A stretch of DNA of 64,000 nucleotides from Cryptomeria japonica (lineage: Eukaryota; Streptophyta; Pinopsida; Cupressales; Cupressaceae), in NCBI RefSeq assembly GCF_030272615.1, contig NC_081410.1:220461415-220525414 (forward strand), given 5' to 3'. Shown here in pieces: positions 46,431-57,194 of the stretch; the stretch's first letter is position 1; the number at the start of each line of letters is the position of its first letter. A model generated the notes under the pieces. That model did no database searches. It was given only the letters and a program-made list of their open reading frames with translations, and had not been told where the DNA came from. The position numbers and the translations under genes are program-made.

Positions 46431-47545
46431 TGCATGCTGTTGATCGGATCTGCTAGTGGTTCTCCTTCTGAAGTAGCCAACTGATATGCCCCGGACCCAA
46501 ATACAACAGTAATAACATAGGGACCTAGCCAATTTGATTCAAACTTTCCTTGATGTTCCCGGTTGGGTTGGTTACGAGGATTTTCTTGAAGAACAAGATC
46601 ACTTACCTCGAATGTACGAGGTCTAACTCAATGATTATAGCTTATGCTCATGCACTGCTGATAGGCCTTGAGGTGATTGTATGCAACTTGTCATTTCTCA
46701 TCAAGTAGCTCTAAGTCTTGGAGACGGGATACTCTGTATGCTTCATCATTGATGAGATTATGCAAGGAAACCCGTAGTGATGGGATTTCGACCTCAATAG
46801 GTAAAATAGCTTATGCACCATAGACCAATGAGTAGGGAGTTGTGCCTATAGGGGTTCGAATGCTAGTTCGATATGCCCATAGTGCTGGGTTCAATTGAAC
46901 ATGCCAATCATGACCAACATCATTGACTGTCTTCTTTAGGATCCTCAATATATTCTTGTTTGATGCTTCGGCCTGACCATTGCCTTGTGGGTAATAGGCA
47001 GTGCAAAAGCAGTGTTGGATGTGAAATTTCTCACAGAGTTCACGGACATCCTGATTCTTGAAAGGAAGACCGTTATCTGTGATAATGGACATGGGTACAC
47101 CATACCGGCAGATGATGTAATTGAGGATGAATGAGGCGATTCACTTGCTAATAACTTGGGTAAGTGGAACAACTTCGATCCACTTTGTGAAATATTCGGT
47201 GGTGGTAATAATGAATTTGTGACCATTGGATGAAGATGGATGGATTTTACCCACAAGGTCAAGGCCCCATTGACAAAAAGGACATGGTGTCGTGACTGGT
47301 TGCAATTCTTGGGCCGGTGCATGCATCAGGTCTCCATGAAATTGGCATTTCTTGCACTTTCTGACAAAGTAGTATGCATCTTTTTCCATGGATGGCCAAT
47401 AGTATCCAGTGTGCAGGAGTTTCTTGGCTAGTGATGGACTGCTTGCATGAGTTCCACAAATTCCTTCATGTATCTCTTCCAAGGCCTTTTTTATCTCATC
47501 TTGTTCCAGACATCAAAGGAGAGTACCATCAAGACTGCGTCGGTA
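46431..47545 (-). pseudogene. Integrase of element B (broken)
   Basis: The zinc-binding part shows IHEGICGTHASSPSLAKKLL ... YYWPSMEKDAYYFVRKCKKC, an HHCC pattern. The core shows WGLDLVGK (first Asp), SIITDNGLPFKNQDVRELC (second Asp) and YYPQGNGQAEASNKNI (Glu). LNPALWAYRTSIRTPIGTTP follows, then a chromo-less C-terminus with NWLGPYVIT near 46520. Stops near 47140, 46808 and others break it. Compared with element A it keeps longer open segments. Confidence 0.85.
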
Positions 47546-48661
47546 TAGGGTTTAAGCAATAATGGTATATCAAGCAGTTTGGCGAATGAAGGTTTTATGT
47601 TGGTTATTTGATTGGTTTAGAGGAAGGGTGTGATCACGGAGATAAGTGTAGAACTCACCGTACCATGGGGATTTGGAACTGACAAGGCGACATATCATCT
47701 CAGATTCGGGGGTATCATAAGCAGGAATCCAAAGCTGTTCTACCAAGAACTCGTAGCGTGTTGAATTCTGTGGAAGATCTAGGAGAGATGCGATGGTAGC
47801 CATAGCGTCAGCAGCTCGATTATGATCTCTTGGTATCTACTCAAAGGTGATAGTAGTAAATGATGCCTTTAATTTGTCCACCATTTGTTTGTATGGCATG
47901 AGTTTGTCATCCTTGGTCTGATATTCATCTGTTGCTTGTCGAATGACCAGTTGGGAGTCGCCATATACTTGTAGTTCTTGTAATTTCCATTGTACGACTA
48001 GCCTGAGTCCTGTGATCAAGGCCTCATACTCTGCTATGTTGTTGGTACATGGAAATGTGAGCTTGTAAGACTTTGGGATGCTGTCACCTTGAGGTTTTAT
48101 AAATAGAATGCCTACCCCCGAGCCATGCCTAGTATACGAACCATCAAAGTATAGTTTCCATGGTTGTGTTGTAGTGATCATGAATATCTCTTCATCTGGA
48201 AAATTGGAAATGAGAGGATGATCACCTATGAGTGGTGCATCAGCCAACTGATCTGCAATAACTTGTCCTTTGATAGCTTTACGGTCTACATACTCGAAGT
48301 CAAATTCACTTAGAATCATCACCCATTTGGCCAAGTGGCCTGTCAATGTTGCTTTGCTGAGTAAATACTTGAGTGGATCAATCTTTGCAATGAGTTGTAC
48401 CTTGTGTGTTAACAGATAATGCCTCATTTTAGTGGCTACCAAGATTACTGCTAGGCAAGCTCGCTCAACAGGGGTATAATTGAGTTCATAGCCGACCAGT
48501 GTGCAGGAAATGTAGTAAACAGCACACTCTTTCCCTTCTGCATTGTGTTGTGCCAATAGTACACCCAATGCTATACTTGTTGCTGAGATATAGAGTAACA
48601 GAGGTCTGCTTGGATCTGGTGGGATCAACAATGGCATATTCATGAGATAATCTTTAAGCAT
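47546..48661 (-). pseudogene. RNase H and second (archaeal-type) RNase H of element B
   Basis: The first domain shows LLLYISATSIALGVLLAQHN, YYISCTLVGYELNYTPVERA and THKVQLIAKIDPLKYLLSKA (RT-linked RNase H). The second shows LYFDGSYTRHGSGVGILF (first Asp), NNIAEYEALITGL (Glu), VYGDSQLVIRQA (Asp) and, past one in-frame stop at about 47835, HNRAADAMATIASLLDL (last Asp). Both catalytic sets are present, which makes B a useful reference for the deletion in A. The dual RNase H is a mark of the Tat lineage. Confidence 0.85.
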
Positions 48662-49378
48662 CTGGAATGCTTGCTGGCATCTTGCGTCTCATTGAAAGCG
48701 AATGTTTTTGTGTAGCAGATGTGTAAAGGGGTGACACTTATCTGCCAGTTGTGCAATGAATCTTCAGATGGATTGTAGTCATCCTTGTAATGTCCTTAGC
48801 TGACTGATGTTCTTTGGAGGTGGCATGTCCATGATTGCTTTGACCTTTGCTAGGTCAACCTCAATACCTTTGCTGGAGACAATGTATCCTAGAAGCTTCC
48901 CGAAGGTTACTCCAAAGACACATTTCTTTGGGTTGAGTCGAACATGATATTGTTCTAGTCTATCAAAGATTTTATCTAATATGTCGAGATGCCCTTCTCT
49001 GGAGAGTGATTTTGCTAGTAAGTCATCAACATAATCTTCCATCATAGTATGCATCATGTCATGGAAGATGGTGGTCATTGCTTGTTGATAGGTCGCTCCT
49101 GCATTCTTTAGAATGAAAGGCATTACATTCCAGCAGTATGTGCCCCATGGACATGTGAAGGCTGTCTTATGTTGATCCTCTGGTGCTATCTTTATCTGAT
49201 TGTATCCTGAAAAGCCATCCATGAGTGAAAGCATGGCATGTCCTGTTGTTAGGTCCACTATGATGTCGATGTTTGGTAGGGGGAAGTCATCCTTAGGACA
49301 TGCCTTATTCAAATCTCTGAAGTTAGTACAAATACAGATGCCCCCATTTAGTTTTCCGACAGGCACAATATTAGATAT
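48662..49378 (-). pseudogene. Reverse transcriptase of element B, part after the nested insertion
   Basis: An open segment at 49366-48779 holds FRDLNKACPKDDFPLPNIDI, LMDGFSGYNQIKIAPEDQHK, PFILKNAGATYQQAMT and the catalytic MEDYVDDLLAKS. Then comes FGKLLGYIVSSKGIEVDLAK, and a few stops before the RNase H. The N-terminal part of RT lies 7.8 kb away at 57195-57470. The two halves are in frame once the nested element and one copy of its target duplication are set aside. Confidence 0.9.
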
Positions 49379-50596
49379 TGTAGCATCCTAAAATTGCGAC
49401 ACTTGCAATTTTGGCTGCATTTGGGTCTTCACGATGGTGATGCAACGTTAAAACTGAATGGAGACCCCGAAACTTGCTTGTGACACCAAAAACTGCATTT
49501 TTCTGCACCTTGGCATGATCCCTCCTTGCACCCTGCTGTCCCGGGAGGTGGGACCAGGGCGCCCGCCCTGGTCTCCCAGGACCATGGTGCCTAGCGCCTT
49601 GGTCCCTGGCCCTATTTTGGGCCCGGTCTCTTTTGGGCATCGAGTCTTTAAGTTTGCAATTCGGGAAATATTGTTTCCTGGTCGGCCTAAGGTCGGGAAA
49701 ATCAGTCTATCAACCCTAATTGACAAGTATATAAACTACATTTCCTCTCTCAAAAAGGGAGGAGGACATATGTGAGCAAGGCGCGAAAGCGATATTCAAA
49801 CATTCAAGCATTCAAGCATTCCTTCAAGCAATTGAGTATTCTAAGTCTCCATTCAAGGCTAAGTGTTGCATTCAAGACAAGGATTCAACCATTGAAGAGG
49901 AGATCACTTACAACACATTACATACAACATACATTACACCTTCGCATGTAAGAATACAAACATTCTTACAACAAGGTATCAGTACTTGTTTACATTACAA
50001 ACATTTACATTTACAGCATTCTCATTTCTTGGTTAATTCCAAAACCGGGGTTTGACCTAAAGGCAAACCCCTCATCCCTAACCCCCCAATCGTCCTCTCT
50101 TTTCTGTGTGTAGGTTGCAGGTACGCGGCTGTAATTGAAGATCCAGAATCCTTGTGCAGGGACGAACAGATCCACCTTCGTTTCGTGGATTTTTCGGAGG
50201 ACCGTGTGCACGCCGGGCGCCATCGTCCCATCAACTTTCGCTCAAATTTGCAGAACAACACCGTCTCGACATTTTACTACTAATTCCAGGTCCACAGCTT
50301 CATCCTGTATCCCTATCTCTATTTATGAGCGAATCTTTCCTATTTTACATGCATTCTTAGTTCAATCATCCTATCTACATTTCTTTACAAAAGAGGGTAA
50401 CCCTTGATGTCTTAACCCTTGAAACTCATTTAGAATCCAATCTTGCATTGCGTGGGATTGGATCTTGTGGGTTTCAACCCCTCTTTTGAATGTAAAGTCC
50501 CTCCTAAGTGAAAACCATCAACCCTAGTGACCTCCCTTCTCTCTCCTCGGAGTTGGGGAGGGGAGAACAACTAGGGTTCGATTTTTCCGCTTTACA
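49379..50596 (+). repeat. 5' LTR of the nested element
   Basis: Starts TGTAGCATCCTAAAATTGCG and ends ccgctttaca. It includes a GC-rich block with the perfect hairpin ccagggcgcccgccctgg near 49554. Next is a run of attcaagcattcaagcattc words near 49797, and a gaggaccgtgtgcac motif near 50198 that recurs in the leader. Promoter and poly(A) signals are not resolved. Confidence 0.93.
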
Positions 50597-50599
50597 TTT

Positions 50600-50618
50600 T
50601 GGTGAAACCGACGTGAAC
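50600..50618 (+). promoter_or_regulatory. Primer binding site of the nested element (tRNA-Trp type, one mismatch)
   Basis: TGGTGAAACCGACGTGAAC lies 3 bases after the LTR. It differs by one base from the site of element A, and both fit tRNA-Trp as recalled. Confidence 0.75.
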
Positions 50619-50949
50619 ATCCTCATTCTGATTATTCATGGTTAGATCTAAAAAATTTGCTTCCTTAATTACATTTCCATGTTTGATCTTTTGCAAATTT
50701 TAGAGACTAATTGCATAAAAACCCTAAAATTTTCTTTTTAATAATTAAGCTTGTGAAATGTTTAATTGTTAATGCTTGTTTCAGATCTATCCTTCTATTG
50801 CAAATTGTCAATTCATATTTCTACTTTAATTCTGAAAATTAAGTGGTTAAGTGTCAAAACCCTAATTTTTAAAGCCTTCTTGATTCAACCTTTGACTGAT
50901 AATTTCACTGATCAAAACACCTCCAAATCGGCTGTAACTTTGGATTCCG

Positions 50950-51684
50950 CAACAAAATCATAATATCTCTCATCCCTGAAAATTTTGAAAAAAGTTGCGA
51001 GGACCGTGTGCACCTCGAGCGCCATCGTCCTCGACATTTTTTCCGAAATTTCGGGAGCTAGATCTTACTGTATTTTTCTGCTAAAATCCAGAATTTTGGC
51101 TGATTTTATCAATTCTAACACTTTCAAAATTAAAGTCAAAGTTGGTCTAGTGATTGCTTGGATTAAGGCTTCTAATCATTCAAAAATTGTTGAAATTGAA
51201 ATTTGTGTTAAAATTGTGTTTCTTACTGTCCTAAATCTGAAAAGTGTGTTAGTATTCATTCGAAATTTCAGTGCTTTATTCAAATTTTTGCAGTTTGTGA
51301 CTTTTGAAATTAAGTGTTTAATTGCATCAACTTTGATTTCCACTTTCAAATTTGAATTTTGATTGAAATCGAGTCAACTTTTAAATTTCAAAGCCTGCAT
51401 TGCTTTCAGTATTCCCTCTAAAATCATAAAATTCAAAATTTCAGTTTCCCTCCCTTTTTCAAAATTCAAATTTTACATTTTTCAACAATCTTGGTAGGGT
51501 TCAATTTTGAGATTACAACTTTAATTTGGCCTATCTACAGATCGTAAAATCACTCAATTTTTTCAGATTGGCTTTAAAATCATCATAACTTTCATCCCTG
51601 AAAATTTCGAAAAAAGTTGCGAGGACCGTGTGCACTCCGTTCGCCACGGTCCCGGACATTTTTTCCGAAATTTCGGGAGATTGT
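50950..51684. repeat. Two copies of a 105-bp leader repeat carrying a conserved GGACCGTG core
   Basis: 50950-51062 and 51576-51684 share catccctgaaaattt, aaaaaagttgcgaggaccgt, gtgcac and catt-ttttccgaaatttcggg. The central part (ggaccgtgtgcac...cgcca-cgtcc) also occurs once in each LTR (near 50197 and 56798). That makes four copies in the element. Confidence 0.88.
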
Positions 51685-51780
51685 CCTGATTGTATTTAAC
51701 AGCTTAAATCTAGGAGATTGGCTAATTTTATTGAGATTTTCTACCTCTAAAATTCAAAATCTTCTCTCTCTCTTTAGTGC

Positions 51781-54700
51781 ATGAGTTTTACAACAATAAG
51801 CCCTACTTACACTATTCCCGTTAGACGAAGCCTTAGAATTAAGTCTTTCCAAGGTTTAATTACCGAGGAGATGGAACCTAATTTGAATGGCCTTTTTAAC
51901 GAGGACATGGGTAATTCCTCTAATCCTCTTAATGATGAAGAAGCTCTCCATGAGGTTTCTGTAGAACAACTTTCGAAATTGGATAACCAATTTGATGATT
52001 TTCGACAATGGATGTCTCAAGAATACCCCGATAGCGAAGCTCTTTCATTAATTGAGGGTCTAAAATGTATGGTTCAAAGTGATAAGAATGGAATTGATAT
52101 TTTGCGTGGTATTGCACACATTGTGGATTCGAATGTGATGCCGATGAAAAGTTGTGCCGAAACCTTAGGTTATACACAACCTCCTACTCAAGTCAATCAT
52201 TCTATTCCTTTGACAACTCCTATTGCTAGTATACCTACTTTTACATCAAACATAATGACTACTTCAACACAAGATATTCCCCCTATGATCACCAGTCATG
52301 GGGGCAATCCCTCTTCTTCAATCAACCCTCTTCCTTCATTCAATCCAAATTCTTCATTCATTCCTTCGATAAGTGTTCCTATTATATCACCACAAATGAA
52401 CATGACGCAAGGGGGCAATTCTCATTCCATTCCTCCTTGTAGTGTTCCTCCTTTCCAATCATCTCCTATGACTAACTATCATAGTGTCCCACCACCTTAC
52501 TCTCAATCAATACCTTCTTTCAATAACATAACACCTCCATCACAATCTAACACGTCTAATATGAACTCTTCGACTGAAGCGACCATTAACAATCTTGCAC
52601 AAACTGTCTCTTCTTTACAGCAACAAATTGCCTCTATGAATCAATCTAAGTTTAGTGTGCCCACATTTGATGTTGCGAGCCCACTTTCTCTTGACATTGT
52701 TTGAGCTATCCCCCCTAAGCATGTTGAAATTCCGCATTTGGAGCTTTATAATGGTAAGGGTGATCCTCTAACACATGTTAAGACATTTCAAACAATATGT
52801 ACCGATTTTGCTTATGACCAAAGGTTGCTTGCAAAACTGTTTACTAGAACATTAAGAGATAAAGCCTTACAATGGTATTGCTCATTGCCTTCTTATTCTA
52901 TTACTTCTTTCGAACAACTTGCAAATGCTTTTATTCAACAATTTCAAAACAATATAAGTCCTAAAGTTACTTTGATTGATTTAATGCATTGTAAACAAGG
53001 TGTTAAAGAAAGAGTGACTGATTTCATTGGTAGATATAAGCATTTGTATGCCCAAATTTCTTTTCCAGTACCTGACAATGATATTCAAAGAATCTTTATT
53101 TCTAATTTACAAAAAGATATTAGAGAAAAACTTCTATTTTCTGAGTTTACTTCTTTCCAACAGTTGTGCGCAACTCTTCACAATTATCAACTGACTGTGA
53201 GTCAAATGGAACAAGCAAATCCTATGGCTCCGAGTGATAAGTGTGATAGTAGTCAACAACCATTTGGGAAGTTTAAACCGAACAGAGAGTCAATTAAATT
53301 CAATGAAAACATCATCAACAACAATGTGAATGCAGCATCAGGTGTGCCTCCTATTTCTAAGTTTTTCAAGAAAGAAAGAAAGTTTACTCCTTTGAATGAA
53401 TCATTGCATAGTATTATGAATAAGTTATTGGAACAAAATGTGCTTACTCTTCCTCCTATAAGGCAAATAGATCCTACAAAGATTAACTCACCCTATTTTG
53501 ATAACAAATCTTTTTGTCAATTTCATCGTCATCCTGGGCATGATACTGAAAAATGTTTTGCTTTAAAGGGTAAAATTCAAGATTTGATTGATAATAATAC
53601 TATCTCTGTTTCTGGTGTGAATGATAAAGGCAACACATCTGTAGCTCCTCCTAACCAAAATCTTAAGATTTTTACTGATCCATTGCCTTCTCATACCTCT
53701 AATGTGATTGATACTACTGATTCCTCTGTCTCACCTGATGATCTCGTGTCTATGACTCCGAATGTGATTAACTTTGTGGAACAACAGAAAATCCCTAAAG
53801 AACCTTCCATCACATTTGATTCCAGTGAAACTATCAAGGCACCTGATGGTCCTTTATATATAGTTGCAAAAGTTAAGAATACACCTTTCCGTGGAGTGCT
53901 TATTGATCCTTCTTGCATGGTTAATGTCATTACTGAAGAATTTCTTTTTACTTTGCAATTGAATCAAGTGATCTATGATGAAACAAATGTGGTTGTGAAA
54001 CTATTTGATGCATTTTCTTCTCCTACAATTGGTTCTATTACATTACCTATTGAAGTTCATAACAAATCCCTTGATGTGGACTTTGCTATTATTCCATCAT
54101 CCGAACAATTTCGTGTGAAGCTAGGCTATCCTTGGCTATCTTCCATGAAAGCTATTGCTTCTCCTATTCACAAGTGCTTGAAATTTCCTCATAATGGTGA
54201 AGTTGTTACTATCAATCATAGCCTCTTTAAACCTGCTGAGATAACTTCTAGCATTCCTATTGATTACTTTTGGCCTAAACAATTCCAATCTCTTCCACCG
54301 CGGAGTGATCATCTTTTCAAATCTTATCAAAAGTGGAAAAAAGACATGATCCTATCTCTAAGTGAACCTAGAACACCCAAACTTGATATTCCTATCGTTC
54401 TTGAGAAGGAAGTTCTTCCTTTGAAAGATAAAACTAATGTCTTTCCTCAAGAAGTTTCCCAACCCACCCCTATGAATATGACTATGCCTATATCTAATAA
54501 ACTTCCTAAAAGTAGACCTATACCTCCTCGTCATGATAGGCTTGGTCTCCTTCCTAAACCAAATATTCCTCCCTTATATGGAGCAGTTCCTCCTCCTTCC
54601 TCTTATGGAGAGAAGAGACCTTCCTCTTCTCCTATTATTCAACCTAAGAGACCACAACCTAAACACCCAAGTGATAAGGATGAGAACATTCCTCCTCCTC

Positions 54701-55179
54701 AATCTTCTCAACTTCCTACTAAGACTAGACGAAATCGTTCTGCACGTGAACGCCGACGAAAGCGTCGTCTTAGAGCTCAGGCAGCTGCTTCTCAAACTTT
54801 GCAATCCCCAAAAACACCTTCAACCAGTATTATTCCATTTTCTCCTCAGCCGACGATTGAGCCGAAATCTCCTAAACATAAGTTGTATGATGGTCTTGAT
54901 CCGGTGCGAGTTAAAGATCCTATTTTCATAAATCTTGATGATGATATAGATGAAAATGTTATGCATGATGAAAATGTTACTCATGTTCATTCTGATAGTG
55001 AATATGAATATGTTGATGTTGATAACCATTTATCTAACGAATTTTCTAAAGCACTTATCCTAGCTCCTAGACAAGAACAATGTGGCTTGGAACATGAACA
55101 CAGCCCTTGTTTGGATCTTGTGATAGCTCCATCTGCTGTGTTGGATGTTCCTCCTCTAGCATGTTTCCTGCCTTCCTGA
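51781..55179 (+). CDS. Gag-protease-like polyprotein of the nested element, one in-frame stop
   Basis: A frame of 1132 codons is interrupted only by TGA at 52702-52704 (codon 308). The two parts are in the same frame. Residues 1-307 are Ser/Pro/Asn-rich. Residues about 320-470 form the capsid-like Retrotrans_gag region (LYNGKGDPLTHVKTF, DKALQWYCSLPSYSI, RIFISNLQKDIREKL). A knuckle FCQFHRHPGHDTEKC lies near residue 579. A protease-like fold follows near 700-790, but its active site reads VLIDPSCMVNVI, without D-S/T-G. After a Pro-rich stretch, an Arg-rich block (TRRNRSARERRRKRRLRAQ, about 983-1001) and an acidic segment (NLDDDIDENVMHDENV) end the protein at residue 1132. It likely makes a particle protein; protease activity is doubtful. 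Confidence 0.85.
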
Positions 55180-55959
55180 AATATTGATCAGCAAGATCGG
55201 GGGGTAGATGACGTGCTAGACTAGTTTCATTAGCATAGCAGACTCTCTCCTCCTCTCTTGATCTCTTTTTCTTCTATGTGTTACTCTCATTCTTCTATTT
55301 TGTTGTCCTTAGTGTTGCCTACTTGAGGACGATGCAAAGCATTGAGATATCTTTTGGTCTCTCTCATGTTGACTCAAAAGACACATGTGTTCCCTTCTTC
55401 TAGGTGACCTTCCTTCATTGGGGAATGAAGAACAATTATGCATACATACATATGATATACATGAATTATCATACAGCATACTGAACCCGAGGAAAGCGAA
55501 GTCACCTTGTGCTTTGTGTTTTGTGTTTATTATCCTTGGGTTTATCTCACACTTGGGGACTAAATCCTTGTGATAACGTGCTCCTTTTCCCTTCTCATTT
55601 CTTATATGTATCACTACCTTAAAGCAATCACCCCCGGTGAGGCGTATGCGATCGCTTTAACGTAGGGGGGCATACATCCCATTCATATCTTTTCAAGATA
55701 CTTGAAAGTTTCTTGGCGAACTTAGCTTTGCCTTGAAAATTTTTGATATCTTTCTTGCATGACTCATAGTGAGGGAACCTTACTACTGACAATCATGGTT
55801 CTCCCTCGTGATCTTCCCTTTTACATTGTCAATCGAATTCGTAAGATCCTTAGTCCACTGGGGGCTTGGTGTATCTTGCCTCCTTGACTTGGTGAAAGTT
55901 TTTCAATGTTGTTTCCTTGTACTTTACCGAAAGTATGAGCGTACGCTTATACTCCCGCT
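55180..55959 (+). other. 3' non-coding part of the nested element
   Basis: No domain is found here. A purine-rich cgtaggggggcata near 55662 resembles a second, internal polypurine tract. The residue of RT or integrase that an autonomous element would carry is absent. Confidence 0.6.
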
Positions 55960-55974
55960 AAAGTGGGGGCTAAA
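55960..55974 (+). promoter_or_regulatory. Polypurine tract of the nested element
   Basis: aaagtgggggctaaa lies directly before the TG of the 3' LTR. Confidence 0.8.
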
Positions 55975-57194
55975 TGTAGCATCCTAAAATTGCGACACTT
56001 GCAATTTCGACTACATTTGGGTCTTCACGATGGCGATGCAACGTTAAACCTGAATGGAGACCCCAAAACCTGCTTGTGACACCAAAAACTGCATTTTTCT
56101 GCACCTTGGCATGATCTCTCCTTGCACCCTGCTGTCCCGGGAGGTGGGACCATGGCGCCCAGTGCCCTGGTCCCCCAGGACCATGGCGCCCAGCGCCTTG
56201 GTCCCTGGCCCTATTTTGGGCCTGGTCTCTTTTGGGCATCGGGTCTTTAAGTTTGCAATTCGGGAAATATTGTTTCCTGGTCGGCCTAAGGTCGGGAAAA
56301 TCAGTCTATCAACCCTAATTGACAAGTATATAAACTACATTTCCTCTCTCAAAAAGGGAGGAGGACATATGTGAGCAAGGCGCGAAAGCGATATTCAAAC
56401 ATTCAAGCATTCAAGCATTCCTTCAAGCAATTGAGTATTCTAAGTCTCCATTCAAGGCTAAGTGTTGCATTCAAGACAAGGATTCAACCATTGAAGAGGA
56501 GATCACTTACAACACATTACATACAACATACATTACACCTTCGCATGTAAGAATACAAACATTCTTACAACAAGGTATCAGTACTTGTTTACATTACAAA
56601 CATTTACATTTACAGCATTCTCATTTCTTGGTTAATTCCAAAACCGGGGTTTGACCTAAAGGCAAACCCCTCATCCCTAACCCCCCAATCATCCTCTCTT
56701 TTCTGTGTGTAGGTTGCAGGTACGTGGCTGTAATTGAAGATCTAGAATCCTTGTGCAGGGACGAACAGATCCACCTTCGTTTCGTGGATTTTTCAGAGGA
56801 CCGGGTGCACGCCGGGCGCCATCGTCCCGTCAAATTTCGCTCAAATTTGCAGAACAACGCCATCTCGACATTTTACTGCTAATTCCAGGTCCGCAGCTTC
56901 ATCCTGTATCCCTATCTCTATTTATGAGCGAATCTTTCCTATTTTACATGCATTCTTAGTTCAATCATCCTATCTACATTTCTTTACAAAAGAGGGTATC
57001 CTTGATGTCTTAACCCTTGAAACTCATTTAGAATCCAATCTTGCATTGCGTGGGATTGGATCTTGTGGGTTTCAACCCCTCTTTTGAATGTAAAGTCCCT
57101 CCTAAGTGAAAACCATCAACCCTAGTGACCTCCCTTCTCTCTCCTCGGAGTTGGGGAGGGGAGAACAACTAGGGTTCGATTTTTCCACTTTACA
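55975..57194 (+). repeat. 3' LTR of the nested element
   Basis: It matches the 5' LTR end to end, starting TGTAGCATCCTAAAATTGCG and ending ccactttaca. It is followed by the target duplication gatat. About 30 differences by eye are concentrated in the first 270 and last 450 bases, largely C/T and G/A changes. Confidence 0.93.

Larger units (their letters stand above)
49379..57194 (+). mobile_element. Complete nested LTR element with gag-protease ORF only (non-autonomous), target duplication gatat
   Basis: It has two LTRs (49379-50596 and 55975-57194) with TG..CA ends, a primer site (50600-50618), a 1.16-kb leader, one long gag-protease-like ORF with a single in-frame stop, about 0.8 kb of 3' sequence and a purine tract. 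The 5 bases gatat flank both sides (49374-49378 and 57195-57199), proving insertion into the RT gene of element B. No RT, RNase H or integrase is present in any frame, so it would need enzymes from an autonomous relative. By eye the LTRs differ at about 30 of 1218 positions, mostly transitions. Confidence 0.92.

Noticed and set aside
49458-49775. 105-codon open frame in the nested element's 5' LTR, repeated at 56054-56374 in the 3' LTR
   Set aside because: It is present twice only because LTRs are copies of each other. It spans the GC-rich hairpin block and matches no family.
52105-52177. Minus-strand frame within the nested gag ORF as a separate gene
   Set aside because: It overlaps a long frame with recognised gag and knuckle motifs and has none of its own.
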